Below, piece by piece: positions 1 to 9,339 of a stretch of 43,669 nucleotides of DNA. The first letter of the stretch is position 1; every line of letters starts with the position of its first letter. Source of the DNA: Methanomassiliicoccales archaeon (GTDB taxonomy: Archaea; Thermoplasmatota; Thermoplasmata; Methanomassiliicoccales; JACIVX01); assembly GCA_029907465.1 (NCBI GenBank), contig JARYLV010000015.1, positions 1-43,669 on the forward strand, read 5' to 3'. The position numbers were made by a program, and so were the translations under genes. The notes below the pieces were generated by a model, which was not told where the DNA came from, did not search any database, and saw nothing but the letters and a program-made list of their open reading frames with translations.

Positions 1-2455
1 TGAAAAATTGAAGTCGATGGCCACCAACGCCCATAAGATCGAGCACTCTCTTTGCCACTTCTACTCTCTTAGCCGCGTCTCTATTTCCATCGATGAAATG
101 GCATTGACCATCGAGGCACGCAGCGATCATGACCCCTTTCGCGCCATATTCAAAAGGAAGCAACATTTGTGCGAGCGATACCCTTCCGCTACACGGCACC
201 TTAACAATTTTTATCGCTGTTGAATAATAATATTTTGCCGCACCAGCAAGGTCTGCCGCATTATACCCACACTGTTCGCATGCGTAGGCGATAATCGAAT
301 CGGTATCATATTCAATGATGCCAGCAGCTGCCGATTCCAGTTGAAGATCGTTGTTGAATCTGAGGTCAATCGCGTTTGAAGGGCAGTCCGCTGCACATTT
401 GCCGCATGCCTTGCACGCAATTTCGATCACTTCGTATTTGCCTTCATCATTTCTGATGGCATCATATGAACATATTTCGGCGCACTTTCCACACCGGATG
501 CAACGCGCCTGGTCGATTACTGCGGTGACCAAATCAACGATAAGTCCGTCTTCCTTCAGGAAATTTGAAGTGCGAGATGCAGCGGTTCCAGCATCAGTAA
601 TGCATTCCTGTATCGGCTTCGGGGCTTCGGCCGTTCCGCAAACGAAGATACCGGACAATGCAGTGTCAACGGGTGCGATTTTCACGTGGACTGGCGCGAT
701 AAAACCATCCTTCCCTGTGACCAGCGAAGCGATCCTCGCAATTCGCTGCGTACCTTCAGACGGCTCCATTGCAACTGAAAGCACAACGAGATCACTAACG
801 ATTTCACGTGGCCGACCGAGGAAGGTATCTTCACACTTGACGACTAGCTGATGGCCGATTGGAACGATCTCGCCAACATTTCCACGTATAAACTCAACAC
901 CGATCTCCCTCGCTCTGTCGAAGTATTCCTCATATCCTCTGCCAGAAGCTCGCAGATCGATGTAGCAAACTTTCACATCGATTTCAGGATGATCTCTCTT
1001 AATGAGACTCGCATTCTTCACCGCATACATGCAACAGATTTTCGAGCAGTACTCTCTTCGTTTCGTATCCCTCGATCCTGCGCATTGTACGAACGTCACA
1101 CTCTTCGGCGCTGTTCCATCGCTGGGCTTCACCAACTTGCCCTGTGTTGGTCCGGCTGGACTCAACATCCGCTCAAGTTGCAATCCTGTAATGACGTTTG
1201 GATGCTCGGTTTGATACTCGCTCCCACTCAGATCATACTCCCTATATCCCGTTGCAACAATGACAGCCCCTACCGTGATTTCAAAAACCTGTTCCACATC
1301 CCCATCACGGATTGCACCGGGCCCGCATACCTCGATGCAACCCCTGCAGTCCATCAGTCCCTTTAATCTCAAACAATGATCTGGATCACGCAGATATTTC
1401 AAAGGGACGGATTGCGGATTTGGTATGTAGATTGCTTTTCTTAGACCAAGACCAAGGTCGAATTCATTTGGAACAACGACGGGGCAGACATTGATGACTG
1501 ATATCGCGTCGAACCGACACACTCTGACACAATCCCAGCATCCGTTGCATTTCAAGGTATCGTATTTCGGTTTCTCCTTTGGTGCAGGTTGGGTGAGTGC
1601 GGCCGTCCCACATTTTTTCACACAAGCTCCACAACCAGTGCATCTTTCGGGGTCGATGCGGAGCCGGTCGACCAAATACGGTTCCGCGGGTAGGGGCCAC
1701 CTGACCTCAAGGTCACCTTTCGAACAGTTGCCACAACCCGTGCACTTGTCGTAATCGACAAACCTCGCTCTCCTTTTCAATCGAATGTGGTACTCACCAG
1801 GCCGACCGCGCACCTCCTCGACGTCCGTCATCGTCCACAATCTGATCTTTCGGTGCATCATCACCCTGTTCAAGATTGGTGAAATCGTGCACATCGCGCA
1901 GTCGTCTGTCGGGAAAGTGCGGTTGAGTCTAACCATATTCCCGCCGATGATTGGCTGCATTTCAATAAGTTCAACGTCGATGCCCTTGTCCGCGAGTTCA
2001 AGCGCCGCATGAATCCCCGCAATGCCAGCCCCTATCACAGCAACGCTCCTTTTGAGAGGGACCCTGATTGAGTAAATTGGCTCATGAAATTTCACCCTCT
2101 CGACCGCACCGTGGATGAGTGCTTTCGCCTTCTCGGTCGCAAGGGATTGGTCGCTCGTCGTCCAAGCACATTGTTCCCTGATATTGACCATTTCCCACAG
2201 ATAGGGGTTGATAACTTGACCTAGGCATTCTTTGAAAATCTCACCGTGATGCTTCGGCGAACAAGCGGCAATGACAACCTTGTCGAGATGATTCTCCTTT
2301 ACTGCATTGATAATCATCTCTTGGCCAGCCTTCGAGCAAAGAAAAAGGTGATCCAGCACATATGTGCTCTCCGATGAGAAATGTTCTTTCAGCGACTCTA
2401 TGTTGACGACACCAGCGATATTCGTTCCGCAATGGCAGATGAAGAGGCCGATCAT
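1..2455 (-). CDS. hdrA: HdrA-MvhD fusion, heterodisulfide reductase subunit A type (C-terminus cut by window edge)
   Basis: At least 818 codons are open from ATG 2455 to the left edge, with no in-frame stop. The protein is a soluble FAD/Fe-S electron-transfer subunit of the HdrABC-MvhD type, which bifurcates electrons between ferredoxin and a disulfide or equivalent acceptor. It starts with the HdrA N-terminal cluster domain (C7, C9, C40; second Cys-containing segment near 65-96). The FAD-binding GAGIAG follows at 142-147. An extended ferredoxin-like insert spans about 238-345 (CTGCGNC, CTGCGAC, CNGCWDC, CRGCIEVC). Two 4Fe-4S motifs lie near 653-695 (CIRCGKCAEIC, CKACGKC). From about 735 an MvhD domain (CEQCGYNAAD, then GQCHFIDGN) runs off the window. 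It is last in the minus-strand hdr cluster, 215 bases after the HdrCB-like gene. The MvhD fusion is seen directly; the electron partners are unknown. Confidence 0.93.
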   Translation of the reverse strand, partial: MIGLFICHCGTNIAGVVNIESLKEHFSSESTYVLDHLFLCSKAGQEMIINAVKENHLDKVVIAACSPKHHGEIFKECLGQVINPYLWEMVNIREQCAWTTSDQSLATEKAKALIHGAVERVKFHEPIYSIRVPLKRSVAVIGAGIAGIHAALELADKGIDVELIEMQPIIGGNMVRLNRTFPTDDCAMCTISPILNRVMMHRKIRLWTMTDVEEVRGRPGEYHIRLKRRARFVDYDKCTGCGNCSKGDLEVRWPLPAEPYLVDRLRIDPERCTGCGACVKKCGTAALTQPAPKEKPKYDTLKCNGCWDCVRVCRFDAISVINVCPVVVPNEFDLGLGLRKAIYIPNPQSVPLKYLRDPDHCLRLKGLMDCRGCIEVCGPGAIRDGDVEQVFEITVGAVIVATGYREYDLSGSEYQTEHPNVITGLQLERMLSPAGPTQGKLVKPSDGTAPKSVTFVQCAGSRDTKRREYCSKICCMYAVKNASLIKRDHPEIDVKVCYIDLRASGRGYEEYFDRAREIGVEFIRGNVGEIVPIGHQLVVKCEDTFLGRPREIVSDLVVLSVAMEPSEGTQRIARIASLVTGKDGFIAPVHVKIAPVDTALSGIFVCGTAEAPKPIQECITDAGTAASRTSNFLKEDGLIVDLVTAVIDQARCIRCGKCAEICSYDAIRNDEGKYEVIEIACKACGKCAADCPSNAIDLRFNNDLQLESAAAGIIEYDTDSIIAYACEQCGYNAADLAGAAKYYYSTAIKIVKVPCSGRVSLAQMLLPFEYGAKGVMIAACLDGQCHFIDGNRDAAKRVEVAKRVLDLMGVGGHRLQFF

Positions 2456-2670
2456 TACTTTCCCTTCTGTTCTTGTCTTTGATTCTTCTCCTGAGAAAAC
2501 AACACTCCATTGACCAGAATCACAAGGATCTGAGTTCCATGCATGAGAGGCGTTTTCCGCATTGCCCGAGAGGATGATGAGCTACTCGACAGCATGATAT
2601 CAAAGTCGATACAGAACACCGATCTAATTCAACTTTTCCCGCCTTCGGGATTAAAACTACGCTTTTTATT

Positions 2671-3807
2671 TCACTCGGTTGAAAATATCCGGGAGGCCGC
2701 AAGGACATGGATATCGACGATGTCAAATCGACGGGATTCGCCGCAGCTATTCTTTTCATATTGAGCACAAGAGAGGTGCGCTAGACATTTTGGGCATGCT
2801 GTAACGAGTGCTCCAGCTCCCGTTGCCCTGGCCTCTTCAATTCGCTCAAGCTGCCAACGCTTTGTCCACGAGTCACAGTTCACCCAAGATGCGACACCAC
2901 AACATACGCTTGTATGCCTGGACCTGGGCATTTCAAAGAATCTGCCGATCGCCCGTAAGACCCTCCTCGGTTCCTCGATAATATTTGAATGCTTGGCTAG
3001 CCTACATGGATCGTGAAACGTTGTCGACAGACTGCTATCTTCTGTCAGAGAAAGAACTCCACTATCAACTGCGTCTCCCATCATCGCCGTCAGATTCCTG
3101 ACCTCGAAATCGAGGGAGCCGAAAAACCTTGGGTAAACGAACTTGAGCGTTGAGTAACACTCTGGGCAGAACGTGATGACTTCTTCGGCCCCTGATGATT
3201 CAATCGCTTTCAAATTCAAACCAGCGAGCTGAATAAATAAGTCGTCATTGCCAAGCCAGTACTGATCGTGCCCACAACACCTTTCCGATTCTAGGACACG
3301 CGGCTCAATTCCGACCGCATTGAGCAGCTTCACCGCTGCTCTAGGGATTTGAAGGAAATCGATATTGAGGTTTTTGAAAATGATATTAAGATAGGGCGTG
3401 CAGCCAACGAACAATAGCGCTCTCGAGTCCTCGCTAACTTTTATATCAGGAGATAACCAGTTCAAAGTCCTAGGTCGGAGATACGGCTTTGAAGAGAGCA
3501 GTGAAATGAAATTGAATATATCGCCGTGGGTGATCATTGGTGATGCACGCTCGACGGATAGTTTTCTGACCGTTCTCATGAACTCATGGAATTTAACGTT
3601 AGAGTTGCAAAGAGCACTACAGGTCCCACATGTGACGCAGTCCCACATCTCTCTTCCCAGCAGCTTCTTATCGCCAACCAAGAGATTTTCGACGATCGAT
3701 CGTGGCGAAAAATCGTTCTCGCGGTGGGACACTGGACAAGCCCAGGAACACTTCCCGCAGTCAATACATTGTCTTATCCCATATTCTTCAATCCTATCTT
3801 TGTCCAT
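2671..3807 (-). CDS. HdrC-HdrB fusion (HdrD-like) iron-sulfur subunit with two CCG domains
   Basis: A 378-residue protein combining an HdrC-like N-terminus and an HdrB-like C-terminus in one chain, the arrangement of HdrD. Two classical 4Fe-4S motifs lie at C14/C17/C20/C24 and C57/C60/C63/C67. Two complete CCG (PF02754) units follow: C136, C177-C178, C214, C217; and C268, C302-C303, C338, C341. In HdrB these units bind the non-cubane clusters that reduce the CoM-S-S-CoB disulfide. No membrane helix or HdrE-like cytochrome partner is visible, so a soluble HdrABC-type role is more likely than the membrane HdrDE type. I chose ATG 3807 over GTG 3819 because GAGGTGA sits 8 bases upstream of it. 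The start overlaps the end of mvhD by 14 bases. The natural disulfide substrate cannot be told from sequence. Confidence 0.92.
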   Translation of the reverse strand: MDKDRIEEYGIRQCIDCGKCSWACPVSHRENDFSPRSIVENLLVGDKKLLGREMWDCVTCGTCSALCNSNVKFHEFMRTVRKLSVERASPMITHGDIFNFISLLSSKPYLRPRTLNWLSPDIKVSEDSRALLFVGCTPYLNIIFKNLNIDFLQIPRAAVKLLNAVGIEPRVLESERCCGHDQYWLGNDDLFIQLAGLNLKAIESSGAEEVITFCPECYSTLKFVYPRFFGSLDFEVRNLTAMMGDAVDSGVLSLTEDSSLSTTFHDPCRLAKHSNIIEEPRRVLRAIGRFFEMPRSRHTSVCCGVASWVNCDSWTKRWQLERIEEARATGAGALVTACPKCLAHLSCAQYEKNSCGESRRFDIVDIHVLAASRIFSTE

Positions 3808-4216
3808 CTTGAGGTTCACCTCTTAAAGGACCGAGCGACCGTATCACTTCTGTGAAATCCTTTGCAGTTTCGGCAAAGAGGGCGCCTTCAGATGCAGATA
3901 TCCATTTTAACAGAAGCCTTCTCTTGTCGATGCCAAGGATCTCCATGATCTCCAAGGTCATTTCAATTCTGCTTTTTGCAGATTCATTGCCCGAGATGTA
4001 ATGACAATCGCCTGGATGACATCCGAGAACCATCACACCATCGGCGCCCTGCTCAAAACAATTGAGAATCATTGAAGGTTCAATCCGACCTGTGCACATC
4101 ACGCGGAGAATTCTGATACTCGGAGGATATTGAAATCTTGACAGCCCTGCTGTGTCTGCACCCGCATAGGCACACCAGTTACAACAAAATGCGATGATTT
4201 TCGGAAGCCAAGTCAT
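3794..4216 (-). CDS. mvhD: MvhD/FlpD-type [2Fe-2S] electron-transfer protein
   Basis: A 140-residue FrhD/MvhD-family (PF02662) protein. In methanogens MvhD passes electrons from a hydrogenase or formate dehydrogenase to HdrA. The family pattern is complete: CCNWCAYAGAD near residues 11-21, C41 followed by GR, then GCHPGDCHY with C66 and C71. The ATG overlaps the stop of the upstream hdrA by four bases (ATGA), and its own end overlaps the HdrCB-like start, so translation is probably coupled. This is a second MvhD module, besides the one fused to the HdrA at 1-2455. No hydrogenase or formate dehydrogenase subunit is encoded in the window, so the electron donor is unknown. Confidence 0.95.
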   Translation of the reverse strand: MTWLPKIIAFCCNWCAYAGADTAGLSRFQYPPSIRILRVMCTGRIEPSMILNCFEQGADGVMVLGCHPGDCHYISGNESAKSRIEMTLEIMEILGIDKRRLLLKWISASEGALFAETAKDFTEVIRSLGPLRGEPQDGQR

Positions 4217-7194
4217 TCTGACCCCTCAAGCAACGCCGTGATCATCTCTTTCATTTGATCGTGCGTGAACCCCTTTACCTCAATCGCATTCGCGGGGCAG
4301 GAAGCTGCACATGTGCCACAGCCTTTGCAAATCGTCCCGTTGATTCTTGATTTTCTGACAGTCCCTTCAGTTATCAGGCGAGCTGCCCCGAATTTGCAGA
4401 TCGCCTCACACTCACCGCATCCCCTACATCTGCTCTCGTCCACAACACAGATCATCGGGGACGTCAGAATTCTTTTATGTGAGAGGATAGTAGCAGCCTT
4501 TGCCGCGGCCGCAGAGCCCGCAGTTATCGCTTCGTCGAGATTCTTCGGGTACTGGGCACAACCAGCAACGAAGAGTCCTTCAGTCGAAAATTCGACTGGG
4601 GCGAGTTTTGGATGTTTTTCCAAAAAAAATCCCTCTTCGTCCGTCGAAACCCTCAAGATTTTACTTAGATCTGCGATTGAATCACCAGGGATAAGGATAT
4701 CAACTTCAACAACAAGATCTGTTTCCAATGAAATCAGCCCGTCATGGACGGAGTTAAAAAGGAGACGGTTATTCTGAAAGTCAATGATCGTGTCGTATTC
4801 AAAAAAACGCACGCCTTTGAGACACGCCTCGTAATATAATTCTTCCGCGCCCCGCTCATAGTACATTAGGTCTGTATATAAAATGTTGACTTCTTTCCCC
4901 CGCCTACGCAGTTCGATTGCCTGGTGCAGAGTCTTATAACAACAAAATCTTGAGCAACCGCGTGTCTCATTCCTTGCACCGATACATTGGATGAATGTGA
5001 TACGATCTGGGAGTGATTCACTTTGTCTGATTTTCTCATCGAGTTCCACACTTGTAATCGAACCCTTGATGATCTTCTGGTCATTACACTTGAGCGATGC
5101 ACCAGGCGCCAGGATAATTACCCCGGCGTGAATCTCGATGCCATTAGAAAGGACGATGCTGAAATCGCCAACCCCACCGTTAACTGCCTTCACGGTGCAG
5201 TTTGTCCATATCTTGAACTTCTCCTTATTGACCGGAGAAATAAGCGCTCGAAGCACTTCGCCCTGATCTGGACCGACATCATGATGCTCGATCGAAAGCA
5301 GCGAACCACCGAGTTTGTCGGATTTTTCCACGAGAACTACCTCGAACCCCTGTCGAAGGAGATCCGATGCAGCCTTCAGGCCAGCGGGTCCTCCCCCAAC
5401 GACTAGCGCTCGATTCGTCACATCGGTTTGCCCGGGCTCCAGCGGCTCGAGCAACAACGCCTTAGCGATTGCAGCCCTGATCAATGTGATCGCCTTTTTC
5501 GTCGCTTTTTCTTTTTCCTTCATATGGACCCATGCGCAGTGTTCTCTGATGTTGACCATTTCAAAAAGATACGGATTAAGTCCGCTCTTCTCGATCGAGG
5601 CGCGGAACAGGGATTCATGTGTTCGTGGCGTACACGACGCGATAACAATCCTGTTGAGCCTTTCCTGATTGATCGCTTCTGACAGCATCTTCAAGGCACT
5701 GTCAGAACACATAAAAAGGTGCTCATTGACATATGAAACCCCAGGAGTGTTTTTCAAAGCCTCAACGACTTTGTCGATATCAACAACTGACGCGATATTC
5801 GTGCCACATCTACAGACGAAAACACCAACTCTCCTTTCCTCCGATCTCGAGGGCTCGATTTTTCTTTCTTCCGTGACTGTTTTTATCTCGGTTCCGCTCT
5901 CCAACTTCCATGATTCCCGTGAAACCATAAGAGCATAGGATGCAGCTGCAGACGCTGTGGCGACACTGTCTGAGATGTCCTTTGGACCCGTGCAACACCC
6001 TGCCGCGTAGACACCATCCCTCGTCGTTTTTACAGAAAAAGGTTTCTCAACAGCGATAAAGCCATCCGCGGCAATTTTGATGCCGAGGGCTTTTGCAAGG
6101 TCCGAAAGTCCCTTTGGCGGGGATGCCGCAACGGCAAGGACGACCATATCGGCCTCAATTGATTCAACCGTCCCAGTTCTTACATTCTCGACTCTGACTT
6201 GAAGTCCTTCCCCATTCTCCAGAATTTCCGCGACTTTTCCCTTAACAAATTTGATGCCCTCCCGCCTTGCCCTTGCCAGATAACGGTCAAATCCTTTGCC
6301 ATAAGTTCGAAGTCCCATATGGCAAATCCAGATGCTTTGGATTGACGGGTCGTGCTCAAGCGCAACCAGTCCCTGTTTAATGGATGCCATACAGCAAAAT
6401 CTTGAGCAATAAGGGCGAAATCTCAAATCCCTTGAGCCAACACACTGGGCGAAAACGATGCGCTTCGGCACCGAGTTTATCGACGGAACGACCAATTTTC
6501 CGCCCGTGGGGCCGGATGCACTCAGCAGGCGTTCGAACTCGAGAGAAGTAAGTATGCGAGGGTGCTGCGAACACTGTAGGTGGGGGAGTTCCTGCGGTGT
6601 TAAGAGTTCGAAACCAGCAGCGACAATGACCGACGAGACCTCCAGCACTTCAGTCGTAGACCGCTCATCAAAATCAACCGCATTCGCAGGACAAATCTTA
6701 CTGCAGACACCGCACCTCTTCTTGTTCAAATAAAGGCAGTGCGACGAATCAATAAGGTACTTGAGGGGGGTGGCCTGTGGATAGGGAAGATAGATCGCCT
6801 TCCTTTCGCTCATACCTTCGTCGAATTCATTTAGTACTTTTACTGGACATTTCTCTGCACAGGCCCCGCATGCCACGCATCGATCCTCACGCACATATCG
6901 AGGCGTCCTACGGACCGTCAATTTGAAGTTCGGCGCCTCACCGTCTAGGGCGATGACCTCCGCCATCGTCATGATCGTGATCAGTGGGTGCCTACTCGCC
7001 TCAACTAACTTCGGAGATAGGATGCAAGCGGAGCAATCGTTCGTCGGGAAGGTCTTGTCGAGTTTGGCCATGTGGCCGCCCAGGGCTGGCCCCCTTTCAA
7101 TCAACAGTACCCGTACTCCAGCATTCGCAACGTCGAGTGCGGCCTGGACGCCGGAAATGCCCCCTCCAATGACCGCGACTGGCTTAATCGACAA
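4213..7194 (-). CDS. hdrA: Double-module HdrA (two FAD/thioredoxin-reductase-like halves)
   Basis: At 993 residues this is longer than a standard single HdrA (about 650). The N-terminal half has an FAD motif GGGISG (10-15), then ferredoxin motifs C106/C109/C112/C116 and C153/C161/C164/C168. A second unit starts near 455 with the HdrA N-domain (VCRCGTN, C461/C463), followed by another FAD motif GGGPAG (600-605). A C-terminal two-cluster ferredoxin holds C923/C926/C929/C933 and C956/C959/C962/C966. Bifurcating HdrA proteins use FAD to split electron pairs; two FAD sites in one chain suggest an HdrA dimer equivalent. The TTG start at 7194 has GAGGTG five bases upstream. A TATA-like TTTATTAAT lies near 7268-7276, just past the end of the next gene. 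It is the first gene of the cluster and overlaps mvhD by four bases. Confidence 0.93.
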   Translation of the reverse strand: MSIKPVAVIGGGISGVQAALDVANAGVRVLLIERGPALGGHMAKLDKTFPTNDCSACILSPKLVEASRHPLITIMTMAEVIALDGEAPNFKLTVRRTPRYVREDRCVACGACAEKCPVKVLNEFDEGMSERKAIYLPYPQATPLKYLIDSSHCLYLNKKRCGVCSKICPANAVDFDERSTTEVLEVSSVIVAAGFELLTPQELPHLQCSQHPRILTSLEFERLLSASGPTGGKLVVPSINSVPKRIVFAQCVGSRDLRFRPYCSRFCCMASIKQGLVALEHDPSIQSIWICHMGLRTYGKGFDRYLARARREGIKFVKGKVAEILENGEGLQVRVENVRTGTVESIEADMVVLAVAASPPKGLSDLAKALGIKIAADGFIAVEKPFSVKTTRDGVYAAGCCTGPKDISDSVATASAAASYALMVSRESWKLESGTEIKTVTEERKIEPSRSEERRVGVFVCRCGTNIASVVDIDKVVEALKNTPGVSYVNEHLFMCSDSALKMLSEAINQERLNRIVIASCTPRTHESLFRASIEKSGLNPYLFEMVNIREHCAWVHMKEKEKATKKAITLIRAAIAKALLLEPLEPGQTDVTNRALVVGGGPAGLKAASDLLRQGFEVVLVEKSDKLGGSLLSIEHHDVGPDQGEVLRALISPVNKEKFKIWTNCTVKAVNGGVGDFSIVLSNGIEIHAGVIILAPGASLKCNDQKIIKGSITSVELDEKIRQSESLPDRITFIQCIGARNETRGCSRFCCYKTLHQAIELRRRGKEVNILYTDLMYYERGAEELYYEACLKGVRFFEYDTIIDFQNNRLLFNSVHDGLISLETDLVVEVDILIPGDSIADLSKILRVSTDEEGFFLEKHPKLAPVEFSTEGLFVAGCAQYPKNLDEAITAGSAAAAKAATILSHKRILTSPMICVVDESRCRGCGECEAICKFGAARLITEGTVRKSRINGTICKGCGTCAASCPANAIEVKGFTHDQMKEMITALLEGSE

Positions 7195-7280
7195 ATCAGC
7201 ACCTCGCGACCTCTCGTGTTAGGTGCCGATTAATGAAAAATCTTTTGATCGGATCTAAAAAAATGATCGATTAATAAAAT

Positions 7281-8567
7281 CTAATGAATCTGATATGTCC
7301 GTTTAGCTTCCTTCGCGATGTGGTGCCTTAAGGAGGTGAAGTAGCAATTGAAGAAGTGCGCAGAACAAGATGCAAGGATTGTCAAAAGCTGCTCAGCGCG
7401 CATTGACCCTTGAATTCCTCCTTTTAGGGCTCTCATCTGGCGCATCAAAGAGATGCATTCTTCGAATCCTTCAATTAACTCATCCTGGCAATCAATTCGC
7501 AGACCAATTTCTGTAGCCTTCCTCAATCGCTTCCATATAGCATCAAAAAAATACCCAAAACGCTCGCTGTCCCAAACCTTCCTCCCAATCCGCCATTCCA
7601 TCCCATCCATTCCAAAACACATTAACCTGGCCGATGAAACGCAGGACCGTAACTCTCTTGAAACTGGCTGCATCTCGGCTGGTTTAAAATCCTCCGGTGA
7701 GTAATGTCGTTGATCGCGGAGTTCCGCTTCGTAATTGATCACACTTCCAATCAGGGAGTTCCCCACCATATTGCCGGGGTATTCAAGATGCGGCCCAAAT
7801 AGGTAAAGAGTGCCCCTACCATGGGACTTTCTCAATGCTGCAATCTTATCAATAACGGTTTTGCTGGCCATTTCCTCAGAAACCAAAAAGATCGTCTTTT
7901 CAGTAAAAGATCGATAGCGTGCCATAATCTCAGCATCTGAAACATCACACCAACATGGTCCACCATAAAGATGTGTCGTGAACTCAGTAGCAAGAAACTC
8001 GACTACCAGCGGCCCTCGAACCGGTTGAAAGACGTAGGAGGAGCCATACTTCGTCACGAACCTTTCGTCACCATAAAATTGGCCATCGAGGTTATTAGTT
8101 ATATTGCTTAACTTTCCCTTAACGAGGTTGAATTGGTTCAATGGGCTCAGTGAAGAATGCAGAGGAAGATATGCGCCAGCGCAGATACCAATGTATTGTC
8201 CTCCACGAACGATCCATTCTTGCAGATCGTGGAGACGTGATGGTCCGATTGCATCCGCAAGGCCGAATGTGTCTCCACCAGATATAAAGAGGACATCTGC
8301 CAGCATGTCTGAACAGATGTCCTTCTCCCGGATGAATCTCAAATTGTAATAACCCAATTTTTCGAGTGAGTCGACCAGCCAGATCCATGAATGTGACGCC
8401 CCACGACCAGTGTAAATCGCGATTCGTGACAATTCTCCATCTACCAGTCTACGCAAATTTCCCTGAACGCACTCCTCGACCGATAGAAGTTTCATCGATT
8501 TCAAAATGAAAATGTCAACACAAAAATAAAGGTCTTCGTTGATTTTCGCTCTTCTCTGACCTGTCAT
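7281..8567 (-). CDS. BPL_N / class I glutamine amidotransferase-like protein with unknown helical C-terminus
   Basis: A 428-residue protein. Residues about 48-260 resemble the biotin-protein-ligase N-terminal (BPL_N, PF09825) fold. They include FISGGDTFGL near 94-103, a nucleophile-elbow-like GICAGAY with C129, and a His-Glu pair in FGPHLEYPG matching the GPHPE-type motif of the family. These residues suggest a class I glutamine-amidotransferase-like hydrolase, but no ligase or biotinyl domain follows. The last 170 residues look helical and I do not recognise them. ATG 8567 has no clear Shine-Dalgarno; ATG 8495 (Met25) is an alternative that starts closer to the conserved domain. The gene diverges from the radical-SAM gene at 8609 and is transcribed towards the hdr cluster. 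Its substrate is unknown. Confidence 0.75.
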   Translation of the reverse strand: MTGQRRAKINEDLYFCVDIFILKSMKLLSVEECVQGNLRRLVDGELSRIAIYTGRGASHSWIWLVDSLEKLGYYNLRFIREKDICSDMLADVLFISGGDTFGLADAIGPSRLHDLQEWIVRGGQYIGICAGAYLPLHSSLSPLNQFNLVKGKLSNITNNLDGQFYGDERFVTKYGSSYVFQPVRGPLVVEFLATEFTTHLYGGPCWCDVSDAEIMARYRSFTEKTIFLVSEEMASKTVIDKIAALRKSHGRGTLYLFGPHLEYPGNMVGNSLIGSVINYEAELRDQRHYSPEDFKPAEMQPVSRELRSCVSSARLMCFGMDGMEWRIGRKVWDSERFGYFFDAIWKRLRKATEIGLRIDCQDELIEGFEECISLMRQMRALKGGIQGSMRAEQLLTILASCSAHFFNCYFTSLRHHIAKEAKRTYQIH

Positions 8568-8608
8568 GACAAGAGTAATTTATCTGTGATGTTCATTTCG
8601 GAGAGGCA

Positions 8609-9310
8609 ATGAAAATTGTAGGGTTTTCCAAAACATCATTGATCGACTGGGACGGATGCGTCGCCTCGACTGTCTATCTTCCAGGGTGTAATTTTCGCTG
8701 TCCCGCCTGTCACAACAGGGACCTTGTCATCGACCCCGACAGCCTCGAAGAGATTCCGACCCAGGAGATAGAATCATACCTCAGGGCAAATGGGGATTTT
8801 ATCGACGGTGTCGTCATCACTGGCGGTGAGCCAACGATCCACAGGGACTTGAGAGAAGTGATCACATGGCTCCGCAGCCTGGGAATGAGGATCAAACTCG
8901 ACACCAACGGGAGCCGCCCTGAGGTGATCGAGGAGTTGCTGGAAGACGAACTCCTTGATTTCATTGCAATGGATATCAAAGCCCCGCTCAACGACAAATA
9001 CGAGGACGTCTGTGGGACAACAGTACCGCTCGAAAAGATAAAGAGATCGATCTCCTTGATTATGGAATCTGGGATCGACTACGAGTTCAGGACGACCGTT
9101 GTGCCAATTTTCCTTAATGAGAACGATATTGAATCGATCGCGGCGTTCATCGGCGGAGCGAAAAAATACGCACTCCAGCAATTCCGACCGAAGAATACGA
9201 TTGATGAACGGTTGACGGCCCTTAATCCATATCCTGCAGAGAAGATTAGAAAAATGGCCGAGGTCGCGAAATCATACGTAAAAAGGGTAGTCATCCGGGG
9301 GGAGGTCTAA
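8609..9310 (+). CDS. Radical SAM activating enzyme (NrdG / pyruvate-formate-lyase-activase-like)
   Basis: A 233-residue short radical SAM protein. The cluster-binding motif CNFRCPAC has C27, C31 and C34, the CX3CX2C signature, and TGGEP at 71-75 is the SAM-binding segment. Size and the N-terminal lead (KTSLIDWDGCVAST) match the activases of anaerobic ribonucleotide reductase or related glycyl-radical enzymes. Such activases abstract H from a glycine in the partner. No nrdD or other glycyl-radical enzyme is in the window, so the target is unknown. GGAG lies five bases before the ATG. A TATA-like TAATTTAT at 8576-8583 would give a very short leader. The gene probably stands alone, because an inverted-repeat-containing spacer separates it from the next gene. 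Confidence 0.85.
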   Translation: MKIVGFSKTSLIDWDGCVASTVYLPGCNFRCPACHNRDLVIDPDSLEEIPTQEIESYLRANGDFIDGVVITGGEPTIHRDLREVITWLRSLGMRIKLDTNGSRPEVIEELLEDELLDFIAMDIKAPLNDKYEDVCGTTVPLEKIKRSISLIMESGIDYEFRTTVVPIFLNENDIESIAAFIGGAKKYALQQFRPKNTIDERLTALNPYPAEKIRKMAEVAKSYVKRVVIRGEV

Positions 9311-9339
9311 GTTTAATATCAAAAGTGATACTTGTTTCC

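Noticed and set aside
2637-2650. Hairpin TCCCG-CCTT-CGGGA between the HdrCB-like and HdrA-MvhD genes
   Set aside because: On the transcribed strand it is followed by AAAAG rather than a T-tract, and the T-run lies before it, so it is not a convincing terminator.
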